NCBI GenBank assembly: GCA_029891385.1
Contig: CM057225.1
Location: 15,986,620 to 16,050,619, forward strand
DNA from: Erythroxylum novogranatense
Lineage: Eukaryota; Streptophyta; Magnoliopsida; Malpighiales; Erythroxylaceae
Length of the DNA: 64,000 nt
Direction of reading: 5' to 3'
A model generated the notes under the pieces. It did no database searches and was not told the origin of the DNA. It was given only the letters and a program-made list of their open reading frames with translations. A program made the translations under genes and the position numbers. Shown one piece after another: positions 36,404 to 49,565 of this stretch (position 1 is the first letter of the stretch; every line of letters begins with the position of its first letter).

Positions 36404-38338
36404 AAGGTCTGTGACTCACAAAAGGACGACCAAACCCACATATACATAAGCAAAGCGGAATTTCAGATTGTTCAAGGTACTTTTCAAAATCTTAATTTTC
36501 TTTAAATTTTTCATATCATATCATCATAATGTGTCATAAATGACACAAACATATATCCATATGAATTCATATAACAAATCGAATGCAATTCACTTAAATC
36601 ACATATTCATCAAATTCATCACAATAAATGCACTAATTCTTTAAATCATTTAAATCATAAATCAAATAATTTGAAAACCATGAATTTCATAATTCTTACA
36701 TTTTCTAAAACTCATTTCAACCCTTGAAATCATAATTTCAAACATTTACTTCCTTTTTCAAACATTTTATCAACAATAATTTGTCAAAAATCAAATTTTG
36801 TTTTCTTTAATTTTCAAAAATTCACATATAGCTTATAAATCAAAATATAAATATACTACCCACCTTATTTCCATGCTAGCATCTTGTCCAATGCTTCAAT
36901 TTGACTTTTGCTTCTCTCTCTTCCAATTTAACAAAACCTAAACCATAATCATCCAAATTCACATCATAAATAACATAATCTTCAAAATTAACTTAGGAAT
37001 TCACCAATTTACCATAATTCCAAGCTATCTAACTCACCAATTTACAAAAACCCTAATTCACCAATTTGGCCTAAACCAACTTATCCAAATTCAATACCAT
37101 AAATTACACTTTCTTCAAAATTGATTTCATAATTCACAAACTCATCATATTTCAAGCCATCTTACTTGACAATTTCTAAAATCCCAAAATCCCCAAATTC
37201 TAAATTGAACATAAACCAATTCAATCAAATTCGATATCACAAAAATCATAACTACTCAAATTGAGCTTAGGAAATATCAATTCCTCACATATTCAAGCTA
37301 TTTCAATCTCCAATTTTGAAAATCTTCAATTTTCAAAATTGGCCTAAACTAATTTACACAAATTCCATATCATAAATCACAATTTCTTCACAATTGATTT
37401 CATATTTCACCAATTCATACTAGTATTGATGATTCTACACCATTAATTCACAAAATCCCCAAATTTCAAATTAAGCCTAAACTCCCAATTTACAATTTTT
37501 CAAATTAAACTTCACCTAAAGCATAAACATCAAAATTGACTTAGGATATCTCAAATTCATCACTAATTCAAGCAATCTAAAGCAATAATTTCAAAAACCC
37601 CCAACTTTCAAATTTAACATAAGCTCAAATTTTCAATTAATACAAAATTAAACATAATCATAGTCTAATCTCTTCAAATAATCATAGATAAACTAAATCC
37701 ATAACCATTCCAAGCTTAATCAACCATCAAACAAATCAAAAACTCAAAAACTCAAGCTTTCTCTCTCTTACCTTCTCTCTCTAATTTCGGATTTCACCAT
37801 GTTGCAAGCTTCCATGTTCTTCTTCCTCCTCTTTGCTCTTAAAATAAACGAAATTTGGCTGAAAACCCAGGGAAAAAAAATGAACTTGCATCACTCTTCT
37901 TCTTCTTCTCCTCATCTCCACCATCGCCCCTCTCCTTCTTCTCTCTTCTTCATCTTTTCTTTCTTTCATTTTTGCCTCATTTTCGTGAGTTGCTGGACAC
38001 AAAACGACAGCCCCATGTTGCTTCTGTCATGTCATTAAAAATGGGGCACAAATGACCAAGTTGCCCCTCACTTATTTGCCTATTTCCAAAATTACCCCTG
38101 CAGGAACTTGAAAAATTGACTACTTGCGTCCTGTTTTCAAGCATCTAAACGAAATAATTTGGACAAACTTTCTTCTTGCAAATTGTTCCTCTAGATCATA
38201 TGAATCCAACGCCACTGACCGCACTCAATTCGGATCAGAAACGAAGAATTTATAGCCAAAATACTATCAGACCTTCACAAAATCCGAGACTGAACGTTAA
38301 CATAACTTCAGTCCAGAAATTTACAATCTTAGGGATGA
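36404..38338 (-). other. B solo LTR, middle segment
   Basis: AT-rich, with many loosely repeated CAAATTCATC/ACCAATTTA phrases at 36900-37650 and a TTC/CTC-rich stretch at 37760-37990, which in minus sense is a purine-rich leader before a GTAAGAG donor. 38100-38338 is one degenerate unit of the conserved block (TCCAACG, CAATTCGGATCAG). No protein is recognised; frames at 37781-38055 on both strands are simple-sequence products. Confidence 0.65.
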
Positions 38339-39990
38339 AATTATGTAACATCCCACCCCCTCCTGGAAGGGTAAAATAGTAAAATTAGCATAGGATGAGA
38401 TTGGTAAGGAATAATTAGTACTGTTCGTGCATAATAAGATTGATACACAGTATCAATTGTGTATATGGAATTACGGTATATGCATTCATGACATTCCCGG
38501 TAATTGGGCCTAACGGTATTTTATTGTGATTAACGTGGTTATGGGATTTCAAAATTGTTCTGAGTGCGCTATTAAGCGTTTTACATTTTTTTGAGATTTA
38601 TAGGAATTTTTCGGAATTTTCGAAGAAAATTCCGGACCGCAAAATCGCCATGGCAGCCTAAACTTGTTTTGGAGTAGAAAAGGTGATTTTGTGATTGAAA
38701 AATTATTTGGAGTACACTGTTACCTGTTTTATAATTTTAGGAATTTCATTAATTCTCGAGAAAAATAATTGGAAATTCTCGGATAGGATAAATCACCAAT
38801 TCGCGAACCAAATTGCGTTTCTAGAGTAAAAATCGCTACCCATCGGTACTGTACTATTGGGTATATTATTTTGGGACTGAAAGTAGGGCCATTGAGTGAA
38901 ATGGAGTAAAATTTTGGACTGAATTAAATAAATATACTTTGAATTTTCTTATAATAATAAACCAATCATTTGTTGCCATTTAAAAGGCATCATTTAATGC
39001 CTCTCTTCTTTGCTTTGGACGTGTATGGTTATTAAACAAGGAAAGGAAATGGATTGTTTTAAAAGGCAACATTAAATGCTTCTCTCAATGCTCTCTCGGA
39101 TATGTTTAAAGGAAAGGAAATGAAATTTGTTTAAGGCTTTGTTAAGCCATCAAACTCATACAAAACAAACTCTTCTTTAAACCATCGAAATTTTCTCCTT
39201 CTCTCATCTTCCTTGTAACTCCAAGCTATTCTCTTTGATCTCATCAAAATTAGAAGATGAGTTGGTACATGTTTGAGAAGGAAAGAGGTTAGTACTTTGG
39301 TGTAAAAGTTAGAAAGTGATTGTTGAAGGTTTGAAGGAGGTTTTGATTTGGTAAGTTTTCCTTAAGTTTTGATCTTTAAATGTATTTTACATGGAAATAA
39401 ATGTCATGATAGTATGGGGTAGTTAATATAAGGATTTAAAGCATTTATTAGGTTCATGTATGCATTAAAGTGTTGATTATATGATTTAAAGTAATGGGTA
39501 TAAAGCTAAGTGATGACTGAATTGAAAGTAATGATATGGTTTGATTTTGAATTGATTATGGATAATTATTTGAGTCTTTGAATTGAGGAATTTAATGCTG
39601 TAAATTTTTCAGTATTAACCCTAGTATATGTATGACTGGAGTAATATTTAATTTGTATTTATTTTGATGTCTAGTGATGTGAAAAATGCATTGGAAGTGG
39701 TTGAACTAAGGTTAACCTTAAATCTGGAAAGTTGGAATTATAAGTGATGTTACTGTTTTATTCATAACTTATTGTGTGGAAATGCAAATGAAGTAAGGTT
39801 AATGGCCACTGAAACTTTGGGATGTTGGCTTCAATTTAGTGTGAAATGGGTGTTATTGAATTCCAATGATAGAAGGGTGAAATTTTGAATGGGAAAGTTC
39901 CTGTTCCATTGCCTATGAACAGTGACCGCAACCATGACATCTGAGTTTTGTTGATTTTATGAATTAATTGAAATGGAATTAGGAGAATAG

Positions 39991-40760
39991 TCTTCATGGA
40001 AGTTGTAGAATATTTGATTATCTTTCCATTGCTACTGATCTTGCTATTTTGGAATTATATATTGGGAGATATGAATTGATTACTAATGACTGGTTTTGAG
40101 CATTTTGGATGAAACCTAGCTTAAGTGTGATTTTGTGAGTTTACTGATTGGAGGTAATTTTAACATTTTATGTGGACTGAATTGGTGTGAGTGAGCTTCT
40201 GAAAAGTTGTAGAGGAAAAGATTACCTTGAAAATGACATATGGTTTGTAATTTTAGAAGTCAGAATTGGGAGTTATGATTTTCAAAAGTGAACCCTACAT
40301 TAGGTTATGAGTGGCTGATCATAACAGAAACTTCCATAACAGTTTTGAAATTGTTAGAGATTGAATTGGAGGTTGAGTGCTTCATGGAAATTGAAGTTTG
40401 AGATGTTATCTTTTCAGGGATATAAAGTTCTGAATTTACTGACTTGTATATAGGGAGTTATGCTTGTTGTAAGGTTACTGCCCATATTGAAGGATTTCTT
40501 GGACAGTGACATGGAATGAATTAATTGACTGGTTTAGAAATAGAATTTGATTTTGGGCTGTTCATGAAAGTTGTAGAGGACATTGTGATATTATTGACCA
40601 TATTTTTGTGGTAATTCATTTCTGAAGAATCAGTGAATTATACAATTGTCAATGTACTGCCCAGTGTTGAGGGAAATTGAGTAGGCAGAAGGTTTGATGG
40701 ATTATTTGACACCCTTAGGGTTGGAATTGATTTTTATGGTCTTCTAGAGAATTGTAGAGC
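39991..40760 (+). repeat. Degenerate 180-bp repeats in element D 5' LTR
   Basis: Copies of the core TTCATGAAAGTTGTAGA or close variants occur at about 39991, 40197, 40380, 40560 and 40740, spaced 206, 183, 180 and 180 bp. Further weak similarity between units (GGAATTGATTTT before the core, CTTTCCA-like after it) marks them as diverged tandem repeats. Confidence 0.8.
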
Positions 40761-40876
40761 TTTTCATAAGCTTTCCAATGAGGTATAGTGGGTATTTTTC
40801 TGATTTGTGTGCTAAAACTTAGAGTAGTTGGAAATTAGGAATTGAAATCTGGAAAAAAAAAAGAAAAGGGCAAGGC

Positions 40877-41008
40877 GGGGAACTCGTAGTCTCATGAGGG
40901 CGACTTCTCGCCTCCGCGAGGCGAGATAATTGGCCTGGTCGCGAGGCGATGGCTTGCCCTCATGACGAAGAAGGTGATTCAGCCTCGAGGGCGGCTCTCG
41001 GCATGGCG
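40877..41008 (+). repeat. Eroded CTCGCGAG palindrome cluster in element D 5' LTR
   Basis: It corresponds to 48724-48868 in LTR2, but several CTCGCGAGGGCGAC units read CTCATGAGGGCGAC or are shortened, changes of the C-to-T type at CpG in several cases. Confidence 0.8.
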
Positions 41009-42559
41009 TGCTTCGAATATATATATATATTATTGTTTTGATTTTATTTGGTATTAAATTGGTCCGATTGTTCTGTTGTCAATTTCTTTCCGTCCGACGT
41101 CCGATTGACCTGATTCCAGAGGCATCGGATTCGTTGAATATTTAATTTCATATTATGAAAGCGGGAATTTTAGGCGGAATTTGGCGTAGCCCCTATTGAC
41201 GGATCATGTAAACTTTGTTTTATTTAATTTGGGACCTATAGAGGTCCGAATTGCACCGTCGGCGCCTATGGATTTCTAATTTTCATAGAATTTTATTATG
41301 GGAAAATATTGAGTTAGGACCGGAATTCATGAACATGCATATCTCATCAACATGAGCACAAATTTCATATTTAGTGACTCGTACTTTTTCGATTCATATA
41401 GAGGCCCAAATGGAGCGTCGATTGACCGACGTCACAGAGGCTTTCGGCATTAGCTCGGAAGCAATAGGTGAGTAACCTAGTTGGTTTCTCAAATTTCTGG
41501 TTGTTTACATGCTCAGCGTGAATTACGTGCAAAGTGAATTGAATGATCACCGTATGAATCTTGGCATGTAATGTATGGGATTGTATTGTATGATTTTACC
41601 GACATCTTGATAGATCGGGCTTTATAGCCATCATCTTGAACACCGATCGATACTTTGGGCTTTATAGCCATATTGTGGATTTCTTGATACTTTGGGCTTT
41701 ATAGCCAAATCGATATTTACTAAATCGACCGCATGCATAATTGCATGATCGGATAATGGACGTGCCCAAGTTGCTATTTTTACCGATAAGAGCTTGAGCT
41801 CTCATATCGCATCTTGACCAAGCCACGAGCCCGAGGGGAGAAATCCTCGACGCGTCCCCAGAACACCGACCGAGCACTTGGGCACATCTTGAATAATCGG
41901 AAAGAGTCACATATGCATTGCATTCGCATAAATGATTTGTTTTGTGATAAGTCCGCTTTCGTGATGGTATGTGTTACCGTTAATGGTTTTCTTTATCTTT
42001 GGATATGGTTAATGATTGCTTATTGACAATTGATGATTCTTGTCTTGTCTTCATCGCACGCCATGGGCGTAATCATGATTTGAGTGAACCATCGATGATG
42101 GTTTCTCACCGAGTTCGCAAAACTCACCCAAAAATTTGCATCTATTTTTCAGTCTGAAGAATACCCGGTTGACACGGAGTATATCTCTGTAGACGAGTAA
42201 AGGTTAGAGGTCGGGATCGATTAGGTATGCGCATTAGTGTTTTAGTAAATTGTATTCGCAATCATTGTATAACAAGGCATTGTATTTTCTTGAGCCATTG
42301 TGGTAGTAATATTTTCTTGCATTGATCGATTGTAATTAATCTTGAATGACCGTAATAACTGAAACTGGTTTTCTTGAACACGGATTTTAATTACTTCTGT
42401 GTTTGCCGTGTGAACGTGGAGTTAATGGCTACAAAAAGAAAAAAAAAAGGTATACTGAATTTTAAATCGATGATGTAACGCCACTCTCGTGGGACACGGA
42501 CTCGGATATCACCAACGATATCGGGTTCGGGTCTTACGGGTGTGGGTGTTACATTTAGG

Positions 42560-42572
42560 TGGTATCGAGCCC
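42560..42572 (+). other. Primer-binding site of element D
   Basis: TGGTATCGAGCCC, six bases after the LTR. Element E keeps the full TGGTATCAGAGCCC, so D appears to lack one A relative to the initiator Met tRNA complement. Confidence 0.75.
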
Positions 42573-45500
42573 AAGATGCGTAATGTATCCAGGCACGATT
42601 TGGAACATAGGTTGCATGCATTTGAGTCGCGTCGCAGGCACCGTGGTAATCGATCCTAGTCGAGTCGCCGAGGATAAATCCTACGGTGCATAAGTGTCAA
42701 GTGATTAAGTGAGAGAAGAGTGAGATGGATTAGAGTGAAAATCCTAAAAGGGATAATCAATTAGGAAAGGATAAAGGAAAATGGATAAGAAGGTTGATCT
42801 TGCATTGGGTTAGAAACCCTCATATGTGATAACAGAATGGTATGTTGGCCTTGACTAATTAAGAATTTCCAAATGAAATTGACAATGTTATGGTGTGAGA
42901 AAAAATGAAGATGTTGAGAACTTGAGAGGTCCATTAGAGATATGGGAAGCATATTGGTTATAGTAGATCTAAGTGAAATTAAAAGCCCGGATGGTTAGGT
43001 AATTACCCCGATCATTGTATATGTTATGAAAGGGAAATATAAGAATTGAGTAAAATGTAGATGGTCCAATCGGGCATATTTTGATTCACTTGTATTTGAG
43101 TTAGAGATCGAGTAGATATTATAAGCGAAGATAATAGCGAAAGGGAAAGAAGCTCGATAGAGTCTTCGTAACGGTTCGAGAACCTGAAAGAACCGAAAAA
43201 GTAGGATACCCAAGGCCTATTAGAGTGAGATAAAAGTGTCTGAGATAAATCAAGAATTTGTGAAATGGTTATGAACTAGACCGCATAAGTTTGAGACTGA
43301 AATTGTTAGGTGATTATTGTGCTTCGAGGTTGGAAATCCGTATGGTAAAATCGTAAAAGAAACAAGACAGACAGATGATTTCTACTGATGGTGTATCGGG
43401 AAATACTGAATTAGGTGTATATGGACATGAAAATGGTAAATGGATAGGTATTTAAAATGGAGTGGTATCAACGATTTTGTCGGGTATTGGGGACTGTGAA
43501 CACCCGATCATAGACTGTTTGAGGAGATAGAAGATAAGTAGCAGAAAACGGAATGAAAAATAAGAATAATGATCATAAGCTGATAAGCCAAATTGATATG
43601 ACCTTACAAGGTCAAGTTGCACGTTAAGGTCAAGTTGCACGTAATGGATAGGGGAATGAGTCATACAGTTTAATGATACGGGGATAATGAAATAAAGATC
43701 TTGAAATGAATGAAACCACAATAGTGGTGTATGAAAAGAGTTATTGTATTTAAGTCGATTTACTGTTGGGGATATCTATTGGACAGTAATGTTGATTATG
43801 ACTAATGAAATGTATGTGACAGATATATGGAAATCATAGAGGAAATGAGCGGTAAATGTTTAGAGTGATTATAAGTGTGAAGTTCTTAAGAGGTTAAAGT
43901 AAGACAAAGGTGGACTGAGTGTACTGTATGAGAGGAAGGCGAAAAGTGATTCGGTATAGATTCTTGAATAAGTGGTAAAGAAAGTGTTTAAGGATATCAC
44001 AAGGAACCTTCGCGAAAGAAATGTTACGATATGTTCAATGATGGCATAAGAGTGTCTTGATTGAGATTATGCGAATAGTGAAGAAGGATTGAAACACAAT
44101 TAGGAATAATCATTGATTGAGGAGACTTTCGTGAACCGTATAAAGATGGTATCAAGCCGAACGGTCAAATGGATAGAAGTAGGGACAAAATTAAAAGTGA
44201 AATTGGGACATAGCTCATATTGTTGAGGTTATCACCTTTGTATGTACAGAAATGTAAAGAATTCCATATGAGTGAGATTTTAATTTGAGGTAATCCTATT
44301 GCAATGTGAAGTGAATCGATCCCCATTTATGATGTAAAATTGTTGAGGAATCTAGATTTGAAACGAAGAATAAAAGAGTCCTGAACTGAGAAGTGAGATA
44401 TTTAAATAAAATGGAAAGTTTGGAGGTTTAAATAGGGATGACAAGGTATTAACATATGTTGATAGGAACGATATGAAAACAAATGAGAAGAGAAAATGAA
44501 AAAGAGTAACTGAATGGAGACAAGAGGGTCAAAAAGGGAAACTGACAATGAGGTGATGTAGTGACACCTTCATAAAGAAATTGTAAATACACTCATTGTA
44601 GACTCAATGAAAAGGGTAAAAGATGTATGGTAAAGTCAATAAGACCCTAATAGGGAATTATGCGAGGTAAACAATGGTAGTAACTGTGATTAGAGACAGA
44701 ATGTGTTTAGAGGTGTTGAACAGTGAAAAGTGAAAAGAACGATAGGATTAATTGAGGAATCTGATACTGATGATATACATACATTGGAAAGAGTGGGCAG
44801 CGAGTATTGAACTGTGACAATATGTTGAACGAGTATGAAATAAATTGAACTGACTGTGATAAATGGTATTAGTGCCATTCTCATGATTGAAAGCCTTGGA
44901 GACTGTAGATTCCCATAAGCATACACTGTGTTAATTTGACGAAAGAGACGGGTATAAATACGACAATGCTGAAATGAACGAACAATTCTACCTACTAAAC
45001 TCAACTAGTGAACAGATAATGCTGCAATGAACAGATCAATTACAGATATTGGGATTTTCAATGAGTGTCAAGCAGATTATGGGTAATAGTGAAGTGTTTT
45101 TGGAAAATTGAAGTTGTAAAAATAGTGATAAGAAAGGTTAAGAGTGCAGAAAGTAAAGGGGGAAGTTTTTATGATGAGTTTGAATATACAAATGGAATTG
45201 GAAAACTATAGTGAACAAAAGTCGAAGGAGAAATAAGTGTACCCAATAAAAAGGTATTAGAACAAGAAAGTGAACTGTCAAAGTTAGACATTCTAGTAAG
45301 CATATTTGAAAGGTGAAATTGAGTCATTGTAGGTATAAAACGAAGTAATTCTTGGCTCAAGTGATTATAGGTTGAATGTCTAATGGGAAAAAGGTTTGAT
45401 TATGGTCGTGTTATAGAGCTTTGATTCACTGGAAAATATATACTGTTACACTGCACAGTGCCTACTGGGAGTTAAAGACCATAATGGATTTGAGACTAAA

Positions 45501-46168
45501 ATGTGTGAGAAAAAGGAAAGTGACTTAGGAAGCCTGTATGGTTAGCTAAAGTGGAATCGGATCGGACAAATGAGATAGAGTAAACTGTATATCCGGATGA
45601 AGTGTGTGAACAATATTGAATAGTGATTTGTCTTACAAGAATCGATTTTAAATATAAAGTGAATGGCATATAATAAATGACTGCATTAGGTACATTGTTA
45701 CTGATTATAGTGAAGTGGAATTAAATGTTACTGTATTGGTACCAAGGGAATGTAAATTGTTCTTGGCGTGATTAAGGGAGGTACCAAAGAAATGAAAACG
45801 TACTCATTGGAACATAAGTTGGACTATATAACATTGGGGAAAAAGGTATTAGAGGAATAAAATGTGATAAGTGAATAGGTTCGAAAATACTGAACTGAGT
45901 TAAATATCAAAACCAAAGGTAGTGACAGTTCTAGAAAGGGTAAGTGAGATAGCTAAGAAAATGAGATCGCCAACTGATAGTTTTGTCAAATCCGTTTACT
46001 GTACTAAGTGATAATGAGTTAGCCATAGTAATTGAACCACTGATGAGAGTGGTTCTTGTGATCACTCAAAAGTGAATCATTAAGTGGAAAAGTGTATAGG
46101 ATATATAGACTCATATGATTCTTGTTATAGTGAGCAGTTGGTGAGAATTTCGAGGACGAAATTCTTAT

Positions 46169-46181
46169 AAGGAGGGAGAAT
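46169..46181 (+). other. Polypurine tract of element D
   Basis: AAGGAGGGAGAAT directly precedes the 3' LTR; the same tract (GAGGGAGAAT) precedes the 3' LTR of element A on the other strand. Confidence 0.85.
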
Positions 46182-47831
46182 TGTAACATCCCACCCCCTC
46201 TGGAAGGGTAAAATAGTAAAATTGGCATAGGATGAGATTGGTAAGGAATAATTAGTATTGTTAGTGCATAATAGGATTGATACACGTTATCAATTGTGTA
46301 TATGGAATTACGGTATATGCATTCATGACATTCGATAATTGGGCCTAACGGTATTTTATTGTGATTAACGTGGTTATGGGATTTGAAAATTGTTCGAGCG
46401 CTTATTAAGCGTTTTACATTTTTGGGATTTATAGAATTTTTCTGAAATTTTCCGAAGAAAATTCCTGACCAAGCAAAATCGCAGAATGGCGCCTAAACTT
46501 GTTTTGGAGTAGAAAAGGTGATTTTGTGATTGAAAAATTATTTGGAGTACACTGTTACCTGTTTTATAATTTTAGGAATTTCATTAATTTCGGAAAAATA
46601 ATTGGAAATTCTGACCGGATAAATCACCAATCGAGCAAATTCGTTTCTCATTAGCAAAAATCGCTACCCACTGGTACTGTACTATTGGGTATATTATTTT
46701 GGGACTGAAAGTAGGGCCATTGGAGTGAAATGGAGTAAAATTTTGGACTGAATTAAATAAATATACTTTGAATTTTCTTATAATAATAAACCAATCATTT
46801 GTTGCCATTTAAAAGGCATCATTTAATGCCTCTCTTCTTTGCTTTCGGACGTGTATGGTTATTAAACAAGGAAAGGAAATGGATTGTTTTAAAAGGCAAC
46901 ATTAAATGCTTCTCTCAATGCTCTCTCTCGGATATGTTTAAAGGAAAGGAAATGAAATTTGTTTAAGGCTTTGTTAAGCCATCCGAAACTCATACAAAAC
47001 AAACTCTTCTTTAAACCATCGAAATTTTTCTCCTTCTCTCATCTTCCTTGTAACTCCAAGCTATTCTCTTTGATCTCATCAAAATTAGAAGATGAGTTGG
47101 TACATGTTTGAGAAGGAAAAGAGGTTAGTACTTTGGTGTAAAAGTTAGAAAGTGATTGTTGAAGGTTTGAAGGAGGTTTTGATTTGGTAAGTTTTCCTTA
47201 AGTTTTGATCTTTAAATGTATTTTTACATGGAAATAAATGTCATGATAGTATGGGGGTAGTTAATATAAGGATTTAAAGCATTTATTAGGTTCATGTATG
47301 CATTAAAGTGTTGATTATATGATTTAAAGTAATGGGTATAAAGCTAAGTGATGACTGAATTGAAAGTAATGATATGGTTTGATTTTGAATTGATTATGGA
47401 TAATTATTTGAGTCTTTGAATTGAGGAATTTAATGCTGTAAATTTTCAGTATTAACCCTAGTATATGTATGACTGGAGTAATATTTAATTTGTATTTATT
47501 TTGATGTCTAATGATGTGAAAAAGGCATTGGAAGTGGTTGAACTAAGGTTAACCTTAAATCTGGAAAGTTGGAATTATAAGTGATGTTACTGTTTTATTC
47601 ATAACTTATTGTGTGGAAATGCAAATGAAGTAAGGTTAATGGCCACTGAAACTTTGGGATGTTGGCTTCAATTTAGTGTGAAATGGGTGTTATTGAATTC
47701 CAATGATAGAAGGGTGAAATTTTGAATGGGAAAGTTCCTGTTCCATTGCCTATGAACAGTGACCGCAACCATGACATCTGAGTTTTGTTGATTTTTATGA
47801 ATTAATTGAAATGGAATTAGGGAGAATGGTC

Positions 47832-48600
47832 TTCATGGAAGTTGTAGAATATTTGATTATCTTTCCATTGCTACTGATCTTGCTATTTTTGGAATTATAT
47901 ATTGGGAGATATGAATTGATTACTAATGACTGGTTTTGAGCATTTTGGATGAAACCTAGCTTAAGTGTGATTTTGTGAGTTTACTGATTGGAGGTAATTT
48001 TAACATTTTATGTGGACTGAATTGGTGTGAGTGAGCTTCTGAAAAGTTGTAGAGGAAAAGATTACCTTGAAAATGACATATGGTTTGTAATTTTTAGAAG
48101 TCAGAATTGGGAGTTATGATTTTTCAAAAGTGAACCCTACATTAGGTTATGAGTGGCTGATCATAACAGAAACTTCCATAACAGTTTTGAAATTGTTAGA
48201 GATTGAATTGGAGGTTGAGTGCTTCATGGAAATTGAAGTTTGAGATGTTATCTTTTCAGGGATATAAAGTTCTGAATTTACTGACTTGTATATAGGGAGT
48301 TATGCTTGTTGTAAGGTTACTGCCCATATTGAAGGATTTCTGGGACAGTGACATGGAATGAATTAATTGACTGGTTTAGAAATAGAATTTGATTTTGGGC
48401 TGTTCATGAAAGTTGTAGAGGACATTGTGATATTATTGACCATATTTTTGTGGTAATTCATTTCTGAAGAATCAGTGAATTATACTATTGTCAATGTACT
48501 GCCCAGTGTTGAGGGAAATTGAATAGGCAGAAGGTTTGATGGATTATTTGACACCCTTAGGGTTGGAATTGATTTTTATGGTCTTCTAGAGAATTGTAGA
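47832..48600 (+). repeat. Degenerate 180-bp repeats in element D 3' LTR
   Basis: Cores at about 47832, 48036, 48222, 48402 and 48582, spaced 204, 186, 180 and 180 bp. Confidence 0.8.
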
Positions 48601-48723
48601 GCTTTTCATAAGCTTTCCAATGAGGTATAGTGGGTATTTTTCTGATTTGTGTGCTAAAAGTTAGAGTAGTTGGAAATTAGGAATTGAAATCTGGAAAAAA
48701 AAGAAAAGGGCAAGGCAGGGGAA

Positions 48724-48868
48724 CTCGCCGTCTCGCGAGGGCGACTTCTCGCCTCGCGAGGGCGAGATAATTGGCCTGGTCGCGAGGGCGACGGCTTGCC
48801 CTCGCGACGAAGAAGGGTGATTCAGCCTCGCGAGGGCGGCGTCTCGCCCCCGCGAGGCAGGCTTCTGA
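48724..48868 (+). repeat. CTCGCGAG palindrome cluster in element D 3' LTR
   Basis: At least six copies of CTCGCGAG or CTCGCGA(C) within CTCGCGAGGGCGAC-type units, many followed by an inverted GTCTCGCC/CTTCTCGCC half. It is strongly CpG-rich and located after the 180-bp units and before the conserved block. Confidence 0.9.
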
Positions 48869-49476
48869 ATATATATATATATTATTGTTTTTGATTTTAT
48901 TTGGTATTAAATTGGTCCGATTGTTCTGTTGTCAATTTCTTTCCCGTCCGACGTCCGATTGACCTGATTCCAGAGGCATCGGATTCGTTGAATATTTAAT
49001 TTCATATTATGAGAAAACGGAATTTTAGGCGGAATTTGACGTAGCCCCTATTGACGGATCATGTAAACACTGTTTTATTTAATTTGGGACCTATAGAGGT
49101 CCGAATTGCGCACCGTCAGCGCCTATGGATTTCTAATTTTTCATAGAATTTTATTATGGGAAAATATTGAGTTAGGATCGGGAATTCATGAACATGCATA
49201 TCTCATCAACATGAGCACAAATTTCATATTTAGTGACTCGTACTTTTTCTGATTCATATAGAGGCCCAAATGGAGCGTCGATTGACCGACGTCACAGAGG
49301 CTTTCCGGCATTAGCTCGGAAGCAATAGGTGAGTAACCTAGTTGGTTTCTCAAATTTCTGGTTGTTTACATGCTCAACGTGAATTACGTGCAAAAGTGAA
49401 TTGAATGATCACTGTATGAATACTGGCATGTAATGTATGGGATTGTATTGTATGATTTTACTGATACTGATAGACT

Positions 49477-49565
49477 GGGCTTTATAGCCATCATCTTGAA
49501 CACTGACTGATACACTGGGCTTTATAGCCATATTGTGGATTTCTTGATACACGGGCTTTATAGCC
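49477..49565 (+). repeat. Three GGGCTTTATAGCC hairpin units in element D 3' LTR
   Basis: GGGCTTTATAGCC at 49477, 49517 and 49553 (spacing 40 and 36 bp). Each can fold as GGCT/AGCC with a short loop. Comparable hairpins occur in C (near 29095-29115), G (near 62103-62125) and H (near 35600). Confidence 0.75.

Larger units (their letters stand above)
38344..42553 (+). repeat. Element D 5' LTR
   Basis: 4.21 kb. In order: a start shared with LTR2, a TTTAAAAGG TATA-like site near 38980, donor GTAAGTTT at 39351, five degenerate 180-bp units (39991-40760), a partly eroded CTCGCGAG cluster (40877-41008), the conserved block (41090-41135), TAG|AGG acceptor at 41401, donor GTGAGTAAC at 41468, TTTTTCAG acceptor at 42152 and end GTGTTACA. 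From about 41380 on it differs from LTR2 at many ACTG sites (see findings). Confidence 0.95.
42554..46181 (+). other. Non-coding interior of element D
   Basis: 3.63 kb, purine-rich on the plus strand (many AAG, GAA, GTGA steps), without a recognisable coding frame. Short frames occur mainly on the minus strand and look like the shadow of this composition. The first 250 bp are clearly alike in element E (58385 onward; TTGCATGCATTTGAGTCG, AAATCCTAC). Near the right edge 46145-46165 reads AATTTCGAGGACGAAATTC, the last codons of a gypsy pol, so a short end of a coding ancestor survives. Confidence 0.8.

Noticed and set aside
36900..37650. CAAATTCATC/ACCAATTTA phrases as a tandem satellite
   Set aside because: Spacing is irregular and phrases are simple AT-rich words; treated as low-complexity LTR sequence.
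42391..46808. Frames of 60-105 codons on the minus strand of element D as genes
   Set aside because: The plus strand is purine-rich there, which leaves few stops on the other strand; the frames have no motif and several run across the interior/LTR border.
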